NCBI RefSeq assembly: GCF_019795295.1
Contig: NZ_JAIMCG010000027.1
Span: 1 to 41,621 of the forward strand
Direction of reading: 5' to 3'
Origin: Cupriavidus sp. AU9028
Lineage (GTDB): Bacteria > Pseudomonadota > Gammaproteobacteria > Burkholderiales > Burkholderiaceae
DNA length: 41,621 nucleotides
Shown in pieces: positions 18,969 to 27,513 of this stretch. How positions within the stretch are numbered: position 1 is the first letter of the stretch; the number at the start of each line of letters is the position of its first letter. The position numbers and the translations under genes were made by a program. Below the pieces are notes generated by a model. The model was not told where the DNA came from. It searched no databases and was given only the letters and a program-made list of their open reading frames with translations.

Positions 18969-19963
18969 GTGCGCGGCCCGCCCGTCTTTTCGGCGCCGGC
19001 GGGCGCGAGTTTCTCGGCCACGCGCATCACGGCCGAGCGAGCGCGCGGGTTGTCCGCGACCTCCTGCGGGCCGGGACGATAGCGGCCGAGCAGCTTCAGC
19101 GTCGGCTGCGGCAGATCGGCGGCGCGAATGGGGGCGCGCCGCAGGGCCGGATCGGCATCCTGCTGCGGACGGGCATGCGCCTGCATGAACCGCTTGACGA
19201 TGCGGTCCTCGAGCGAATGAAAGCTGATCACCACCAGCCGGCCCCCTGCCTCAAGCAAATCGTAGGCTGCGCTCAACCCTCTTTCGAGGTCCGCAAGCTC
19301 TTGATTGATGAAAATCCGTAGAGCCTGAAAGGTGCGGGTCGCAGGGTCCTGACCCTTCTCGCGTGTCTTGACGGCTTTCGCCACGAGCGCGGCAAGGTCG
19401 GCAGTAGTGGCGACGGGTCCGCCATCGCGGGGTTCGCTCCGGCGAGCAACAATCGCCTTTGCAATCTGTACAGCAAACCGTTCTTCCCCATAGTCTCGTA
19501 TCACCCTCGCGATGTCCTGCTCGTCGGCCTGCGCCAGCCACTGCGCGGCGGTCATGCCGCGCGTGGTGTCCATGCGCATATCGAGCGGGCCCTCGAACCG
19601 GAACGAAAAGCCCCTCGCTGCGTCGTCGATCTGGGGCGAGCTGATCCCCAGGTCGAGCAGCACGCCCGCGACCTTCGCCTCGCCCAGCCGTTCGGCCATC
19701 GCGGCGAAGCTCGCGTGCTCAATAGAGAAGCGGGCATCCTTGATGGTGCCCGCTTCTGCGATTGCTGCCGGATCCTTGTCGAAGGCAACCAGTGCCCCTT
19801 CCGGCCCTAGCCGGGCCAGTACGGCCCGGCTGTGCCCTCCCCTGCCGAACGTCCCGTCGACGTAGAGACCGCCCGGCCGCCACACGAGCGCATCCACCGC
19901 CTCGTCCAGCAGCACGGTGCGATGACGCAATGGCGCGGACGCCGGCGTAGCAGTCGGTTCCAT
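18965..19963 (-). CDS. rsmH: 16S rRNA (cytosine1402-N4)-methyltransferase RsmH
   Basis: SAM-dependent methyltransferase (formerly MraW) that methylates C1402 in the 16S rRNA decoding centre. The 332-residue protein shows the SAM-binding segment [14 protein letters not shown] at about 36-49, [12 protein letters not shown], and the C-terminal [16 protein letters not shown]. The length is about 20 above E. coli. The part at 19245-19515 uses many A/T-ending and rare codons (ATA, CGA, AGA, CTA, TTG, GTA) unlike the rest of the gene, although the protein there still looks like RsmH. The gene starts six bases after mraZ. Confidence 0.97.
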   Translation of the reverse strand: MEPTATPASAPLRHRTVLLDEAVDALVWRPGGLYVDGTFGRGGHSRAVLARLGPEGALVAFDKDPAAIAEAGTIKDARFSIEHASFAAMAERLGEAKVAGVLLDLGISSPQIDDAARGFSFRFEGPLDMRMDTTRGMTAAQWLAQADEQDIARVIRDYGEERFAVQIAKAIVARRSEPRDGGPVATTADLAALVAKAVKTREKGQDPATRTFQALRIFINQELADLERGLSAAYDLLEAGGRLVVISFHSLEDRIVKRFMQAHARPQQDADPALRRAPIRAADLPQPTLKLLGRYRPGPQEVADNPRARSAVMRVAEKLAPAGAEKTGGPRT

Positions 19964-19969
19964 CGATGA

Positions 19970-20398
19970 TCAGAAGGAGAAGTTCTTCAACGCGTCCGGC
20001 ATGCCCTGCGCCATCGCCTGCTGTTCCTTGGCGGTGTACGTGGCGGCGTCCCAGACCTCGAAATGGCTGCCCATGCCGAGCAGCATGACCTCCTTGTCCA
20101 GCATGGCGGCGCTGCGCAGCTCCGGCGCGATCAGCACGCGGCCGGCGCTATCCATTTCGACGTCCGCCGCATTGCCGAGGAAGATGCGCTTCCACCAGTG
20201 CGCATCCATCGGCAGCGCAGCGATCCGTTCGCGGAAGGTTTCCCATTCGGGCCTGGGAAAGAGCAACAGGCATCCATCCGGGTGCTTGGTCAGCGTCACC
20301 CGGCCCTCGGCCTGTTGTTGCAGCGCTTCGCGATGCCGGGACGGAATCGACATCCGGCCCTTGGCATCCAGCGACAGCGCCGATGCTCCCTGAAACAA
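19970..20398 (-). CDS. mraZ: transcriptional regulator MraZ
   Basis: AbrB-like swapped-hairpin DNA-binding protein that binds repeated boxes before its own operon and, in E. coli, represses dcw transcription. The 142-residue protein contains two DxxxR motifs: DAKGR at 11-15 and DSAGR at about 83-87. By homology (E. coli begins MFRGA) translation starts at a TTG, MFQGAS, with GGGAG six bases upstream; I see no ATG that would keep the conserved start. It is the first gene of the cluster, with a leader of about 120 bases. Confidence 0.96.
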   Translation of the reverse strand: MFQGASALSLDAKGRMSIPSRHREALQQQAEGRVTLTKHPDGCLLLFPRPEWETFRERIAALPMDAHWWKRIFLGNAADVEMDSAGRVLIAPELRSAAMLDKEVMLLGMGSHFEVWDAATYTAKEQQAMAQGMPDALKNFSF

Positions 20399-20463
20399 GT
20401 TCGCTCCCGTCCCGCGCCCACCTTGCGGGGGCTGTCATGGTCTGGCTCGTCGGCTTCGGCTGT

Positions 20464-20478
20464 TGCACATCTTCCCAC
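20464..20478 (-). promoter_or_regulatory. secondary MraZ-box pair
   Basis: On the minus strand GTGGG (20478-20474) and GTGCA (20468-20464) are ten bases apart, matching the spacing of the main MraZ boxes. The pair lies in the mraZ leader, about 51 bases past the first box of the main array. The function is uncertain. Confidence 0.35.
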
Positions 20479-20494
20479 AGCGGAAGTTCGATTT

Positions 20495-20529
20495 CACACA
20501 AAAAAACACTTCCTCACACTATTTCCCAC
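20495..20529 (-). promoter_or_regulatory. MraZ operator: four in-phase boxes
   Basis: On the minus strand GTGGG, GTGTG, GTGTT and GTGTG begin at 20529, 20519, 20509 and 20499, exactly ten bases apart. E. coli MraZ binds TGGG-type repeats separated by five bases, and the layout here is the same. The first box overlaps the last bases of the -10 hexamer, so bound MraZ should block RNA polymerase. Confidence 0.8.
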
Positions 20530-20556
20530 TTTAGAGGAACCATATTGCCGGGTCAA
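20528..20556 (-). promoter_or_regulatory. main dcw promoter (Pmra)
   Basis: On the minus strand TTGACC (20556-20551; 5 of 6 bases), a 17-base spacer, and TAAAGT (20533-20528; 4 of 6). Transcription would start near 20521. The MraZ boxes adjoin the -10. No other equally good promoter is visible between here and ftsQ. Confidence 0.7.
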
Positions 20557-20857
20557 GGCTCGCCAGCGGGGGAAAAAGGCGATTTTCGGAATCAGAACAA
20601 AGACTTAGCGCGCGGCGCGCAGGCACCACGACGGTGAATTCCTAATGGAGTGAAGGACTTAGGGAGGTAAACCGAGAAACCACCTGAGAACAACGGGGGA
20701 AGAACGGCGCGGAGTCGTCGGCAGGAAGGCCGCCGGCCGCCCCAGCATACAACGGCGGGCGCCGCGTTGCCACTGCGCCAGCCAAGACGAGAAGGGGACG
20801 CCACAGGAACCGGAAAGGGGCCGCTGGAGCAGGGAGCGACAGAGCCGTCGCGACGCG
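20557..20857. other. mraZ-coq7 intergenic region
   Basis: About 300 bases between the dcw promoter and the coq7 stop. It contains short GC palindromes such as GCGCGCGGCGCGC near 20609 but no gene, RNA or clear terminator that I can support. Confidence 0.4.
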
Positions 20858-21481
20858 TCAGATCCGGTATGCGGTCGTCGTCATTACCCGCGCCGCCGCC
20901 CGCATCGCCGCCTGGACCGGCCGAGGCAGCTCGATGCCGCCTGCGTCGCGCGCGCTGGCGCCATGGCGCATCTCGTCGTCGCGCATCTGTTCGACCACGG
21001 CGCGCGAGCGCAGGTCCTGCGCTGGCAAGCGCTGCAGGTGGCTATCCAGATGCTGCTCGACCTGGCGCTCGGTTTCGGAGACGAAGCCGAGGCTGATGCG
21101 ATCGCCAGCGCGCCCGGCGATCCAGCCGATCGCGAAGGCGCCGGCATACCACAGCGGATTGAGCAGGCTGGGGCGGTCGCTCAGTTCGCGCAGCCGCTGC
21201 GAACACCAGCCGAGGTGGTCCTCCTCCTCGCGCGCGGCGTCGTCCATCTGCGCACGCACTGCGGGGCTGCGGGCGGTCAGCTTCTGCGCCTGGTACAGCG
21301 CCTGCGCACAGACCTCGCCCACATGGTTCACGCGCATCAGGCCAGCCACGTGGCGGCGTTGCCCCGCGTCCAGGCCCGTGTCGTCCTGCCCTACCGCGTC
21401 GGCCGGGCTGGCACGCCGGGCCCGGGTAGTGCCGGTAATCGCGCGGAGCGCAACATCGAATTCGCGAATCAGTTTGTCCAT
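20858..21481 (-). CDS. coq7: demethoxyubiquinone hydroxylase Coq7 (UbiF-type function)
   Basis: Membrane-associated di-iron monooxygenase for the last hydroxylation in ubiquinone synthesis; many betaproteobacteria use Coq7 in place of flavin-dependent UbiF. The 207-residue protein carries the iron ligands E56 ([10 protein letters not shown]), E86 and H89 (EEEDHLGW), E138 (SETERQ), and E170 and H173 (DDEMRHG), in the expected E, ExxH, E, ExxH order. A hydrophobic segment at about 112-124 fits a membrane-binding helix. No good ribosome site precedes the ATG at 21481, so expression may be weak. It stands alone between mraZ and a divergent porin gene. Confidence 0.95.
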   Translation of the reverse strand: MDKLIREFDVALRAITGTTRARRASPADAVGQDDTGLDAGQRRHVAGLMRVNHVGEVCAQALYQAQKLTARSPAVRAQMDDAAREEEDHLGWCSQRLRELSDRPSLLNPLWYAGAFAIGWIAGRAGDRISLGFVSETERQVEQHLDSHLQRLPAQDLRSRAVVEQMRDDEMRHGASARDAGGIELPRPVQAAMRAAARVMTTTAYRI

Positions 21482-21747
21482 TGGGAAAAATCAATTCAGT
21501 TGGGGCCGGACAAAAATAAACCGGGTGAATATCCGACAAGTAAAACGGTGCATGCGAACCGGGTAATTACCGAGACATTCCCGCCGCGCGTGATTCCTTC
21601 TGCTCTCCCGGCCCCGGGATAACCCGTATTGTACCTCCACCCCCGCCGACGCCGGCGCATGGCCTGGATGCCAAGCGCAGCGCGGCCTGCAGCGCCTTGC
21701 TCCAAAACCCTGAGTTGTTAAAAGCAGACATTAGAACAACCGTCCAA

Positions 21748-21796
21748 TTGTGCAGATCGGGTGGTTTGTTACAGTACCTGCGACTTCCCAGGAAGT
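21748..21796 (+). promoter_or_regulatory. porin promoter and possible operator
   Basis: TTGTGC (21748-21753), a 16-base spacer, and TACAGT (21770-21775) form a plausible sigma70 promoter about 100 bases before the porin start. Just after the expected start site lies ACTTCC-CA-GGAAGT (21783-21796), a perfect 6-bp inverted repeat that could bind a regulator. The rest of the 390-base coq7-porin gap shows only AT-richer sequence near coq7. Confidence 0.45.
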
Positions 21797-21873
21797 TGGC
21801 GCGCGAGTCATGGAAGAGGTAAGGAGGCTGCCTCGCTCGCCACCAAATAAATCAATACAGGAGATAAACGAGC

Positions 21874-22983
21874 ATGAAGAAGTCGCTTCTTGCATTGGCC
21901 GCGCTCGGCGCGCTCGCCGGCACCGCTCACGCACAGTCCAGCATCACCCTGTATGGCGTGGTGGACGTCAATATCGAGTACGTCAACAACGTCTCTCCGA
22001 GCCTGCCGACCCAGCCGGGCTTTCCCGGCCCGGGCGAGAACAAGTTCGGCGTGACCTCCGGCGGCCTGTCCGGCTCCCGTTGGGGCTTGCGCGGCACGGA
22101 AGACCTCGGCGGCGGGTTGAAAGCCTTGTTCGTGCTCGAAAACGGCTTCGGCGTCGATGACGGTCGGCAGCAGCAAGGCGGCCGCCTCTTCGGTCGTCAG
22201 GCATATGTGGGTCTGGAAAGCAGCAGCATCGGCCGCTTCACCTTCGGCCGCCAGTACACCACGATGTTCGATGCGTTCGCCAACTTCTCGCCGACCGGCT
22301 ATGCCACGCAGTACGAGCCGATCGTCGCGCAACTGGGCCTGAACTTCCGCTCCGACAACACCGCCAAGTACACCGCCAAGTTCGGCGGCGTCACGGCGAT
22401 CGCGCACTGGTCGTTCGGCAACGGCGTCGCCGGCGGCGGCGAAGTGCCCGGCCAGTTCCGCCGCGATACCGGCTACGGCGCGGCCCTGGCCTATGCCGCC
22501 GGTCCGTTCGGCGCCACCATTGCGTATGACCAGTACAACCCGACACTGACCGCCGGGGGCGACACCGGCACCTTCCGCAAGGTCGGTGCCGCTGCCAGCT
22601 ACGCCTTCGGTCCTGCCAAGGTGATGGGCGGCTACCGCTGGGGCCAGAACAAGAACGCGGCCGATTCGACCATCCTGCGCGACGACTACTACTGGGCCGG
22701 CCTGAACTACCAGGCCACCGGGGCGCTGGGCCTGACGCTGGCCTACTACTACGCCGACGTCAAGAACCTGGCTGGCACCAATGTCAGCAACCCGTGGCAG
22801 GTCAGCTTCGTGGCCGACTACAACCTGTCCAAGCGCACGGACATCTACCTGACCACCGCCTACACCAAGCATGCGGGCCTGAACTTCGATACCTCGGCGA
22901 TCAGCTTTGCCAATGGCTACTACCTGGGCGCCGGCGAGAATTCGATGCTGGGCGTCGCGGTCGGTATCCGCCATCGCTTCTGA
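21874..22983 (+). CDS. outer-membrane porin (Gram-negative porin, OmpC/Bcs-like)
   Basis: Trimeric general porin of the betaproteobacterial Porin_4 type, expected to let small hydrophilic solutes cross the outer membrane. The 369-residue precursor has a signal peptide ending AHA before QSSITLYG (cleavage after residue 20), the [15 protein letters not shown] first strand, many alternating aromatic strands, and a C-terminal Phe (IRHRF), the BAM signal for beta-barrels. GGAG lies ten bases before the ATG. It is a single-gene unit with its own promoter and a strong terminator. The exact substrate cannot be read from sequence. Confidence 0.95.
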   Translation: MKKSLLALAALGALAGTAHAQSSITLYGVVDVNIEYVNNVSPSLPTQPGFPGPGENKFGVTSGGLSGSRWGLRGTEDLGGGLKALFVLENGFGVDDGRQQQGGRLFGRQAYVGLESSSIGRFTFGRQYTTMFDAFANFSPTGYATQYEPIVAQLGLNFRSDNTAKYTAKFGGVTAIAHWSFGNGVAGGGEVPGQFRRDTGYGAALAYAAGPFGATIAYDQYNPTLTAGGDTGTFRKVGAAASYAFGPAKVMGGYRWGQNKNAADSTILRDDYYWAGLNYQATGALGLTLAYYYADVKNLAGTNVSNPWQVSFVADYNLSKRTDIYLTTAYTKHAGLNFDTSAISFANGYYLGAGENSMLGVAVGIRHRF

Positions 22984-23050
22984 CCCGGAACGGGTCGGCC
23001 ATGCTGGCCGGCAAGGGACCGCCACCCGTGGCGCCCCCTGTCGGCCATCT

Positions 23051-23078
23051 GAAGCGCCTTCGGGCGCTTTTTCTTTTT
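23051..23078 (+). terminator. rho-independent terminator of the porin gene
   Basis: AAGCGCC (23052-23058) pairs with GGCGCTT (23063-23069) around a stable TTCG loop, followed by TTTTTCTTTTT. It begins 68 bases past the porin stop. Confidence 0.9.
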
Positions 23079-23153
23079 GCCGCCGGCGTTGGGGCTTTAC
23101 CTCATCGGCACATCGGCGGCACGCCACTAGAATGGCGCGACCAACAAGACGAT

Positions 23154-23192
23154 CGCTGGCAACGATGCCAGCGGCAGCCAGGCGCAAGCGCC
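23154..23192 (+). other. inverted repeats in the Bug-receptor leader
   Basis: CGCTGGC (23154-23160) and GCCAGCG (23167-23173) form a perfect 7-bp inverted repeat. GGCGC-AA-GCGCC (23181-23192) follows immediately before the ribosome site AAGGAG. They could be an operator or leader hairpins controlling the receptor gene; no partner is known. Confidence 0.35.
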
Positions 23193-23206
23193 AAGGAGAC
23201 CACACG

Positions 23207-24232
23207 ATGTCGTTTCACCGGAACACCCCGCGCGGACAGGGTCGCCGCCGCATCCTCGCCGCGGGTCTTGCCTGCGCCGGCCTGCTGGCCGGCATCGGCT
23301 CGCTGCACGCTGCCGATGCCTACCCCTCCAAGCCGATCCGCATGGTGGTGCCGTTCGCACCGGGCGGCACCACCGACATCCTGGCGCGCGCCGTGGCCGC
23401 GGAACTGTCGAAGATGCAGGGCTGGAACGTGGTGGTCGACAACCGCCCCGGCGCCGGCGGCAATATTGGCGCCGACATGGTCGCCAAGGCCGACCCGGAC
23501 GGCTACACGCTGCTGATGGGCACGGTGGGCACCCATGGCATCAACCAGTCCCTGTACGCCAAGATGCCGTTCGACCCGATCCGCGACTTCGCGCCGATCA
23601 CGCTGGTCGCGGCAGTGCCCAACGTGCTGGTGGTCAACCCGGCCTTCGCCCAGGAAAACCGCATCGAGAACGTCAACGACCTGATCCGCTACGCAAAGGC
23701 CAATCCGGGCAAGCTGAACATGGCATCGAGCGGCAACGGCACCTCGATCCATCTGGCCGGGGAACTGTTCAAGACCCAGACCAAGACCTTCATGGTCCAT
23801 ATGCCGTACAAGGGCAGCGGTCCGGCGCTGGCGGACCTGGTGGCCGGCACCACGCAGGTGATGTTCGACAACCTGCCGTCGTCGATGGCGCTGATCAAGG
23901 GCGGCAAGCTCAAGGCGCTGGCCGTGACCAGCGCCCGTCCCACGCCCGCCCTGCCCGGCATTCCGACCATCGCCGAAGCGGCCAAGCTGCCCAGCTATGA
24001 AGCCAGTTCCTGGTTCGGGCTGCTCGCACCCGCCGGCACGCCGCCGGACATCATCAAGCGGATCCAGCAGGAAGTCGCCAAGTCGCTGGGCACCCCGGCG
24101 ATGCGCGAAAAGCTGCAGGCGCAGGGCGCGGAGCCGTCGGGCAATACCCCCGAGCAGTTCGCCGCGCTGATTCGCTCCGAAACGACCAAATGGGCCAAGG
24201 TGGTCAGGGATTCCGGCGCCAAGGTGGACTGA
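23207..24232 (+). CDS. Bug/TctC-family periplasmic solute-binding protein
   Basis: Periplasmic receptor of the tripartite tricarboxylate transporter type (Bug family), greatly expanded in Bordetella, Cupriavidus and relatives. The 341-residue protein has a signal peptide with a GRRRILAAG start (possible Tat type) cut near [12 protein letters not shown]. Family motifs are [18 protein letters not shown] and [12 protein letters not shown], which form the ligand pocket. No TctA or TctB membrane genes are nearby, as is usual for orphan Bug proteins. The start at 23207 follows AAGGAG; the frame is open further upstream but that part covers the porin end. The ligand is unknown. Confidence 0.93.
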   Translation: MSFHRNTPRGQGRRRILAAGLACAGLLAGIGSLHAADAYPSKPIRMVVPFAPGGTTDILARAVAAELSKMQGWNVVVDNRPGAGGNIGADMVAKADPDGYTLLMGTVGTHGINQSLYAKMPFDPIRDFAPITLVAAVPNVLVVNPAFAQENRIENVNDLIRYAKANPGKLNMASSGNGTSIHLAGELFKTQTKTFMVHMPYKGSGPALADLVAGTTQVMFDNLPSSMALIKGGKLKALAVTSARPTPALPGIPTIAEAAKLPSYEASSWFGLLAPAGTPPDIIKRIQQEVAKSLGTPAMREKLQAQGAEPSGNTPEQFAALIRSETTKWAKVVRDSGAKVD

Positions 24233-24275
24233 GCGCTGGACCAGGCGCTGACCGGCCATCCCTGGCCAGGATCTG

Positions 24276-24305
24276 GCCGGCCGCGCCCCGCAAGGCGCGG
24301 CCGGC
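24276..24305 (+). other. strong hairpin after the Bug-receptor gene
   Basis: A perfect 12-bp stem, GCCGGCCGCGCC (24276-24287) with GGCGCGGCCGGC (24294-24305), loop CCGCAA. It starts 44 bases past the stop and has no T-run after it, so it may protect the 3' end of the transcript or slow polymerase but is not a standard terminator. Confidence 0.5.
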
Positions 24306-24359
24306 ACGCCACCCCACATATACTTCCGGCATGGACCTTGCTGCCCGCTCCTTCTAGCC

Positions 24360-24863
24360 ATGCCGAACTCCGCCTCCAACGCCGCCGTGACGCCCCCGCC
24401 CGTCGACCTCGAAACGCGGGCGGAGGACGTCGGACATGAAGCGCTGCGCCTGTGGCTGCGGCTGCTGACCTGCACCAACCTGGTCGAAGCCGATATCCGC
24501 TCCAGGCTGCGCGAACAGTTCGCCTGCACGCTACCCCGTTTCGACCTGATGGCCCAGCTGGAGCGCCATCCGGAAGGACTGAAGATGGGTGAACTGTCGC
24601 GGCGGATGATGGTCAGCGGAGGAAACGTCACTGGCATTACCGACCAGTTGCAGCAGGAGGGACTGGTCACGCGCGAGCCGCTTGCGAACGACCGCCGTGC
24701 CTACCTGATCCGGCTGACGCCCGCCGGGCGCACGGCCTTCACCGAGATGGCGCGGGCGCACGAGCAGTGGATCGAACAGCTGTTCGAGGGCCTCGGCGAA
24801 CCGGATCGCCACGCGCTGTTCCGTCTGCTGGGGCGGTTGAAGTCCACCTTGTTGAGCGAATGA
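24360..24863 (+). CDS. MarR-family transcriptional regulator
   Basis: Dimeric winged-helix regulator of 167 residues. The N-terminal helix region is followed by the DNA-binding core at about 60-125: PRFDLMAQLERHPEGLKMG, the recognition-helix area SGGNVTGITDQLQQEGLV, and the wing REPLANDRRAYLIRLTPAGR. MarR proteins usually repress neighbouring or divergent genes and respond to phenolic ligands or oxidants; here the downstream lipoprotein gene overlaps its stop by four bases. The target is unknown. It could also act on the Bug receptor upstream. Confidence 0.93.
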   Translation: MPNSASNAAVTPPPVDLETRAEDVGHEALRLWLRLLTCTNLVEADIRSRLREQFACTLPRFDLMAQLERHPEGLKMGELSRRMMVSGGNVTGITDQLQQEGLVTREPLANDRRAYLIRLTPAGRTAFTEMARAHEQWIEQLFEGLGEPDRHALFRLLGRLKSTLLSE

Positions 24864-25378
24864 AAACCGATCTGCATTGCAAGTCCCCGCTGCACCCGAC
24901 GCCGCCGCCGACTTCCGGCGCGACGCCCGGGCGGCGGGCCGGCGTGTCCGCCTGCCTGCTGGCGGCACTGCTCGGCACCGTTCTGGCCACTGGCTGTGCC
25001 ACCCAGCCGTCGCCGCCGCGGGTGACGCCGATCAACGCCACCATCCAGCTCGGCAGGATCGCGGAGAAGCGCTTCCTGTCGCGTGTGGATGTGCAGCAGG
25101 CACCGGGGGGCTATTCCGGCGTGGGCATTGGCGCTGGCGGAGGCAGCTGGGGAGGCGGAGGCGGCGTGGGGGTCGGCTTTGCGGTCGACCTGAACCAGTT
25201 GCTGAACCGGCGCCCGCCCGTGCAGGTCGATCTCTACGAATACCGCGTCAACACGCTCGATGGCGCCACCGTCACGGTCAATGCGCCGGCGATTGCCGGG
25301 CTGGAAACCGGCAGCTGCGTGCGCGTGATCCACAGCGGCCAGCGCGAGCCGGGGATCGAGCCGTCCAACGAATGTTGA
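24860..25378 (+). CDS. glycine-rich lipoprotein of unknown function
   Basis: I do not recognise a named family. The 172-residue product has an N-terminal extension of about 25 residues, a hydrophobic segment at 30-45, and a lipobox LATG-C46, so it should be a lipoprotein, probably on the outer membrane. Residues about 82-104 are glycine-rich (GGYSGVGIGAGGGSWGGGGG), recalling glycine-zipper segments of small outer-membrane lipoproteins of the SlyB type. The C-terminal part (VDLYEYRVNTLDGATVTVNA) looks like a small beta domain. The start overlaps the MarR stop (ATGA), suggesting co-expression. Confidence 0.8.
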   Translation: MKTDLHCKSPLHPTPPPTSGATPGRRAGVSACLLAALLGTVLATGCATQPSPPRVTPINATIQLGRIAEKRFLSRVDVQQAPGGYSGVGIGAGGGSWGGGGGVGVGFAVDLNQLLNRRPPVQVDLYEYRVNTLDGATVTVNAPAIAGLETGSCVRVIHSGQREPGIEPSNEC

Positions 25379-25430
25379 GCGGGGCGCGAGGCTGAGGCCG
25401 CTGGCATGGCAAGCGCACCTGCTGCCCTCT

Positions 25431-25520
25431 CCCCGGCCCTCTCCCGCTAGCGGGAGAGGGCGAACACCGCCGGTTTGCTCCCCTCACCCGCTTGCGGGAG
25501 AGGGGCCGGGGGAGAGGGAA
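25431..25520. repeat. REP-like palindrome pair between convergent genes
   Basis: CCCTCTCCCGC-TA-GCGGGAGAGGG (25437-25460) is a fully symmetric palindrome. A second, CCCCTCACCCGC-TT-GCGGGAGAGGGG (25481-25506) with one mismatch, follows, then CCGGGGGAGAGGG. The same building blocks occur at 95-262 and 27366-27513. Lying between convergent lipoprotein and fadD genes, they may act as bidirectional terminators. Confidence 0.8.
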
Positions 25521-25546
25521 ATCTTCCCCAAGGTACCTGCCAGCCC

Positions 25547-27229
25547 TCAGGCCGCCTTGCGCGAGTCCCGCAGCTCGCGCCGCAGGATCTTGCCCACATT
25601 GGTCTTGGGCAGTTCGTTGCGGAATTCCACATAGCGCGGCCGCTTGTAGCCGGTCAGCCGCTCCTTGCAGAACGCGATCACATCCTGCTCGGTCAGGCTC
25701 GGGTCCTTGCGCACCACGAACAGCTTGACGACCTCGCCCGAGTGCTCGTCGGGCACGCCGACCGCGGCCACCTCCAGCACGCCCGGACATTCCGCCACGA
25801 CGCCTTCCACCTCGTTCGGATAGACGTTGAAGCCGGACACCAGGATCATGTCCTTCTTGCGGTCGACGATGCGGGTATAGCCGCGCTCGTCCATGATGCC
25901 GATATCGCCGGTCTTGAAGAAGCCGTCCGGGGTCATGACCTTGGCGGTCTCGTCCGGCCGGTTCCAGTAGCCGGCCATCACCTGCGGGCCGCGGATGCAG
26001 ATTTCGCCGGGCTGTCCCAGCGGCAGGTCGCGGCCATCGTCATCGCGGATGGCAATTTCGGTCGAGGGCAGCGGCAGCCCGATGGTGCCGGAGAAGGCGT
26101 CGGAGTCGGTCGGATTGCAGGTCGCCGACGGCGAGGTTTCGGACAGGCCGTAGCCCTCGATGATCGGGCAGCCGGTCTTGTCCAGCCACTTGCGGGCCAC
26201 CGCCTCCTGCACCGCCATGCCGCCGCCGTTGGCCACGCGCAGCCCGGAGAAATCGACCTTGTCGATATCCGGGTGGTTGATCAGCGCGTTGTACAGCGTA
26301 TTGACCGCGGGGAACATATGGAACTTGACCTTCTGCAGTTCCTTGATGAACCCCGGGATGTCGCGTGGATTGGGAATCAGCACGCTCAGGCCGCCGTTGC
26401 GCATGCCCAGCAGCGCGCAAACCGTCAGCGCGAAGATGTGGTACAGCGGCAGCGCCGTGATGGTGACGACCTGCTCGATCGGCTCGCCCTTGTTCAGCGC
26501 CGGCTGCATCCATTCTTCCGACTGCAGCACGTTGGCGACCACGTTCCTGTGCAGCAGCACCGCGCCCTTTGATACACCCGTGGTGCCGCCGGTGTATTGC
26601 AGGAAGGCGATGTCGTCGGGGCCGGTCTCGATCGGCTTGCGCTGCAGCCGCGCCCCCTCGGCCAGCACGGTGGGGAAACGCACGCAGTTGGGCAACTCCC
26701 AGGCCGGCACCATCTTCTTGACGTTGCGCACGACGAAGTTGACCACCGCCCCCTTCACTGTGCCGAGCATGTCCCCCATGCTGGCGACCACCACATGGCG
26801 CACCGGCGTCGCCGCAATGACCTGCTGCAGCGTGGCGGCGAAGTTCTCCAGGATGAAGATCGCCTCCGCGCCGCTGTCCTTGAGCTGGTGCTCCAGTTCG
26901 CGCGGGGTGTACAGCGGGTTGACGTTGACGACCACCAGGCCCGCGCGCAGCACGCCCGCCAGCACCACCGGGTACTGCAGCACGTTCGGCATCATGATGG
27001 CGACGCGGGCACCGGGCTTCAGGCCGCGGCCTTGCAGCCATGCCGCGACATCCCCGGACAGCTTGTCCAGCTCGCGGTAGGTGATTGCCTTGTCCATGCA
27101 GATGAACGCGCGCCGGTCCGCATACTGTCGGAATGACTGCTCCAGCAGTTCTGCGAGCGACCGGTACTGGCTGGCGTCGATGTCGGCCGGCACGCCGGGC
27201 GGATAATGCTTCAGCCACTGCTTGTCCAT
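25547..27229 (-). CDS. fadD: long-chain acyl-CoA synthetase FadD
   Basis: AMP-forming ligase that activates long-chain fatty acids to acyl-CoA for beta-oxidation. The 560-residue protein has the usual length and motifs: the phosphate loop YTGGTTGVSKG at 212-222, EGYGLSETSP, KTGDIGIMDERGYTRIVDRK with the hinge Asp, SGFNVYPNEVE, and the C-terminal catalytic Lys (about 547) in TNVGKILRREL. GGAG lies eight bases before the ATG. It is transcribed alone, bounded by palindromic repeats on both sides. Confidence 0.96.
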   Translation of the reverse strand: MDKQWLKHYPPGVPADIDASQYRSLAELLEQSFRQYADRRAFICMDKAITYRELDKLSGDVAAWLQGRGLKPGARVAIMMPNVLQYPVVLAGVLRAGLVVVNVNPLYTPRELEHQLKDSGAEAIFILENFAATLQQVIAATPVRHVVVASMGDMLGTVKGAVVNFVVRNVKKMVPAWELPNCVRFPTVLAEGARLQRKPIETGPDDIAFLQYTGGTTGVSKGAVLLHRNVVANVLQSEEWMQPALNKGEPIEQVVTITALPLYHIFALTVCALLGMRNGGLSVLIPNPRDIPGFIKELQKVKFHMFPAVNTLYNALINHPDIDKVDFSGLRVANGGGMAVQEAVARKWLDKTGCPIIEGYGLSETSPSATCNPTDSDAFSGTIGLPLPSTEIAIRDDDGRDLPLGQPGEICIRGPQVMAGYWNRPDETAKVMTPDGFFKTGDIGIMDERGYTRIVDRKKDMILVSGFNVYPNEVEGVVAECPGVLEVAAVGVPDEHSGEVVKLFVVRKDPSLTEQDVIAFCKERLTGYKRPRYVEFRNELPKTNVGKILRRELRDSRKAA

Positions 27230-27270
27230 ACCCCGTCTCCTGGTTTTTGTATGGTCGTTCGATTTCTGGG

Positions 27271-27310
27271 ATGCTAAACGGGCACCCGGGATTAGACAAC
27301 CTCGTTAGAC
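27271..27310 (-). promoter_or_regulatory. candidate fadD promoter with repeated GTCTAA
   Basis: On the minus strand TTGTCT (27299-27294), a 17-base spacer, and TAGCAT (27276-27271). The word GTCTAA occurs twice, 13 bases apart (27310-27305 and 27297-27292), overlapping the -35; it could be a regulator site, though six bases is short. Confidence 0.4.
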
Positions 27311-27365
27311 GAAGTCCTCTGGCCGCGCAACGTCCGGCGTGCGGGGGGCATGGCCGGCTCCCGCC

Positions 27366-27513
27366 GCCCTCTCCCCCGGCCCCTCTCCCGCAAGCGGGCG
27401 AGGGGAGCGGACCACAGCCTTTCTCTCGCTGGCGAGGGGAGCAAGACCACCGGTTCTCGTCATGACGCGGGTTTTCCCCCTCGCCCCTTCAAGGGGAGAG
27501 GGCCGGGGAGAGG
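27366..27513. repeat. REP-like palindromes upstream of fadD
   Basis: One copy, CCTCTCCCCCGGCCCCTCTC then CCGCAAGCGGGCGAGGGGAG (27366-27408), is followed by a degenerate copy at about 27420-27441 and a third, CCCCTTCAAGGGGAGAGGGC then CGGGGAGAGGGG (27482-27513). The last runs into the coding end of the aminopeptidase gene and supplies its final codons. These belong to the same family as 95-262 and 25431-25520. Confidence 0.75.

Noticed and set aside
21602-21640. Possible coq7 promoter with TACAAT
   Set aside because: The -10 word is good, but no matching -35 is found at 16-18 bases and it is about 150 bases from the start codon.
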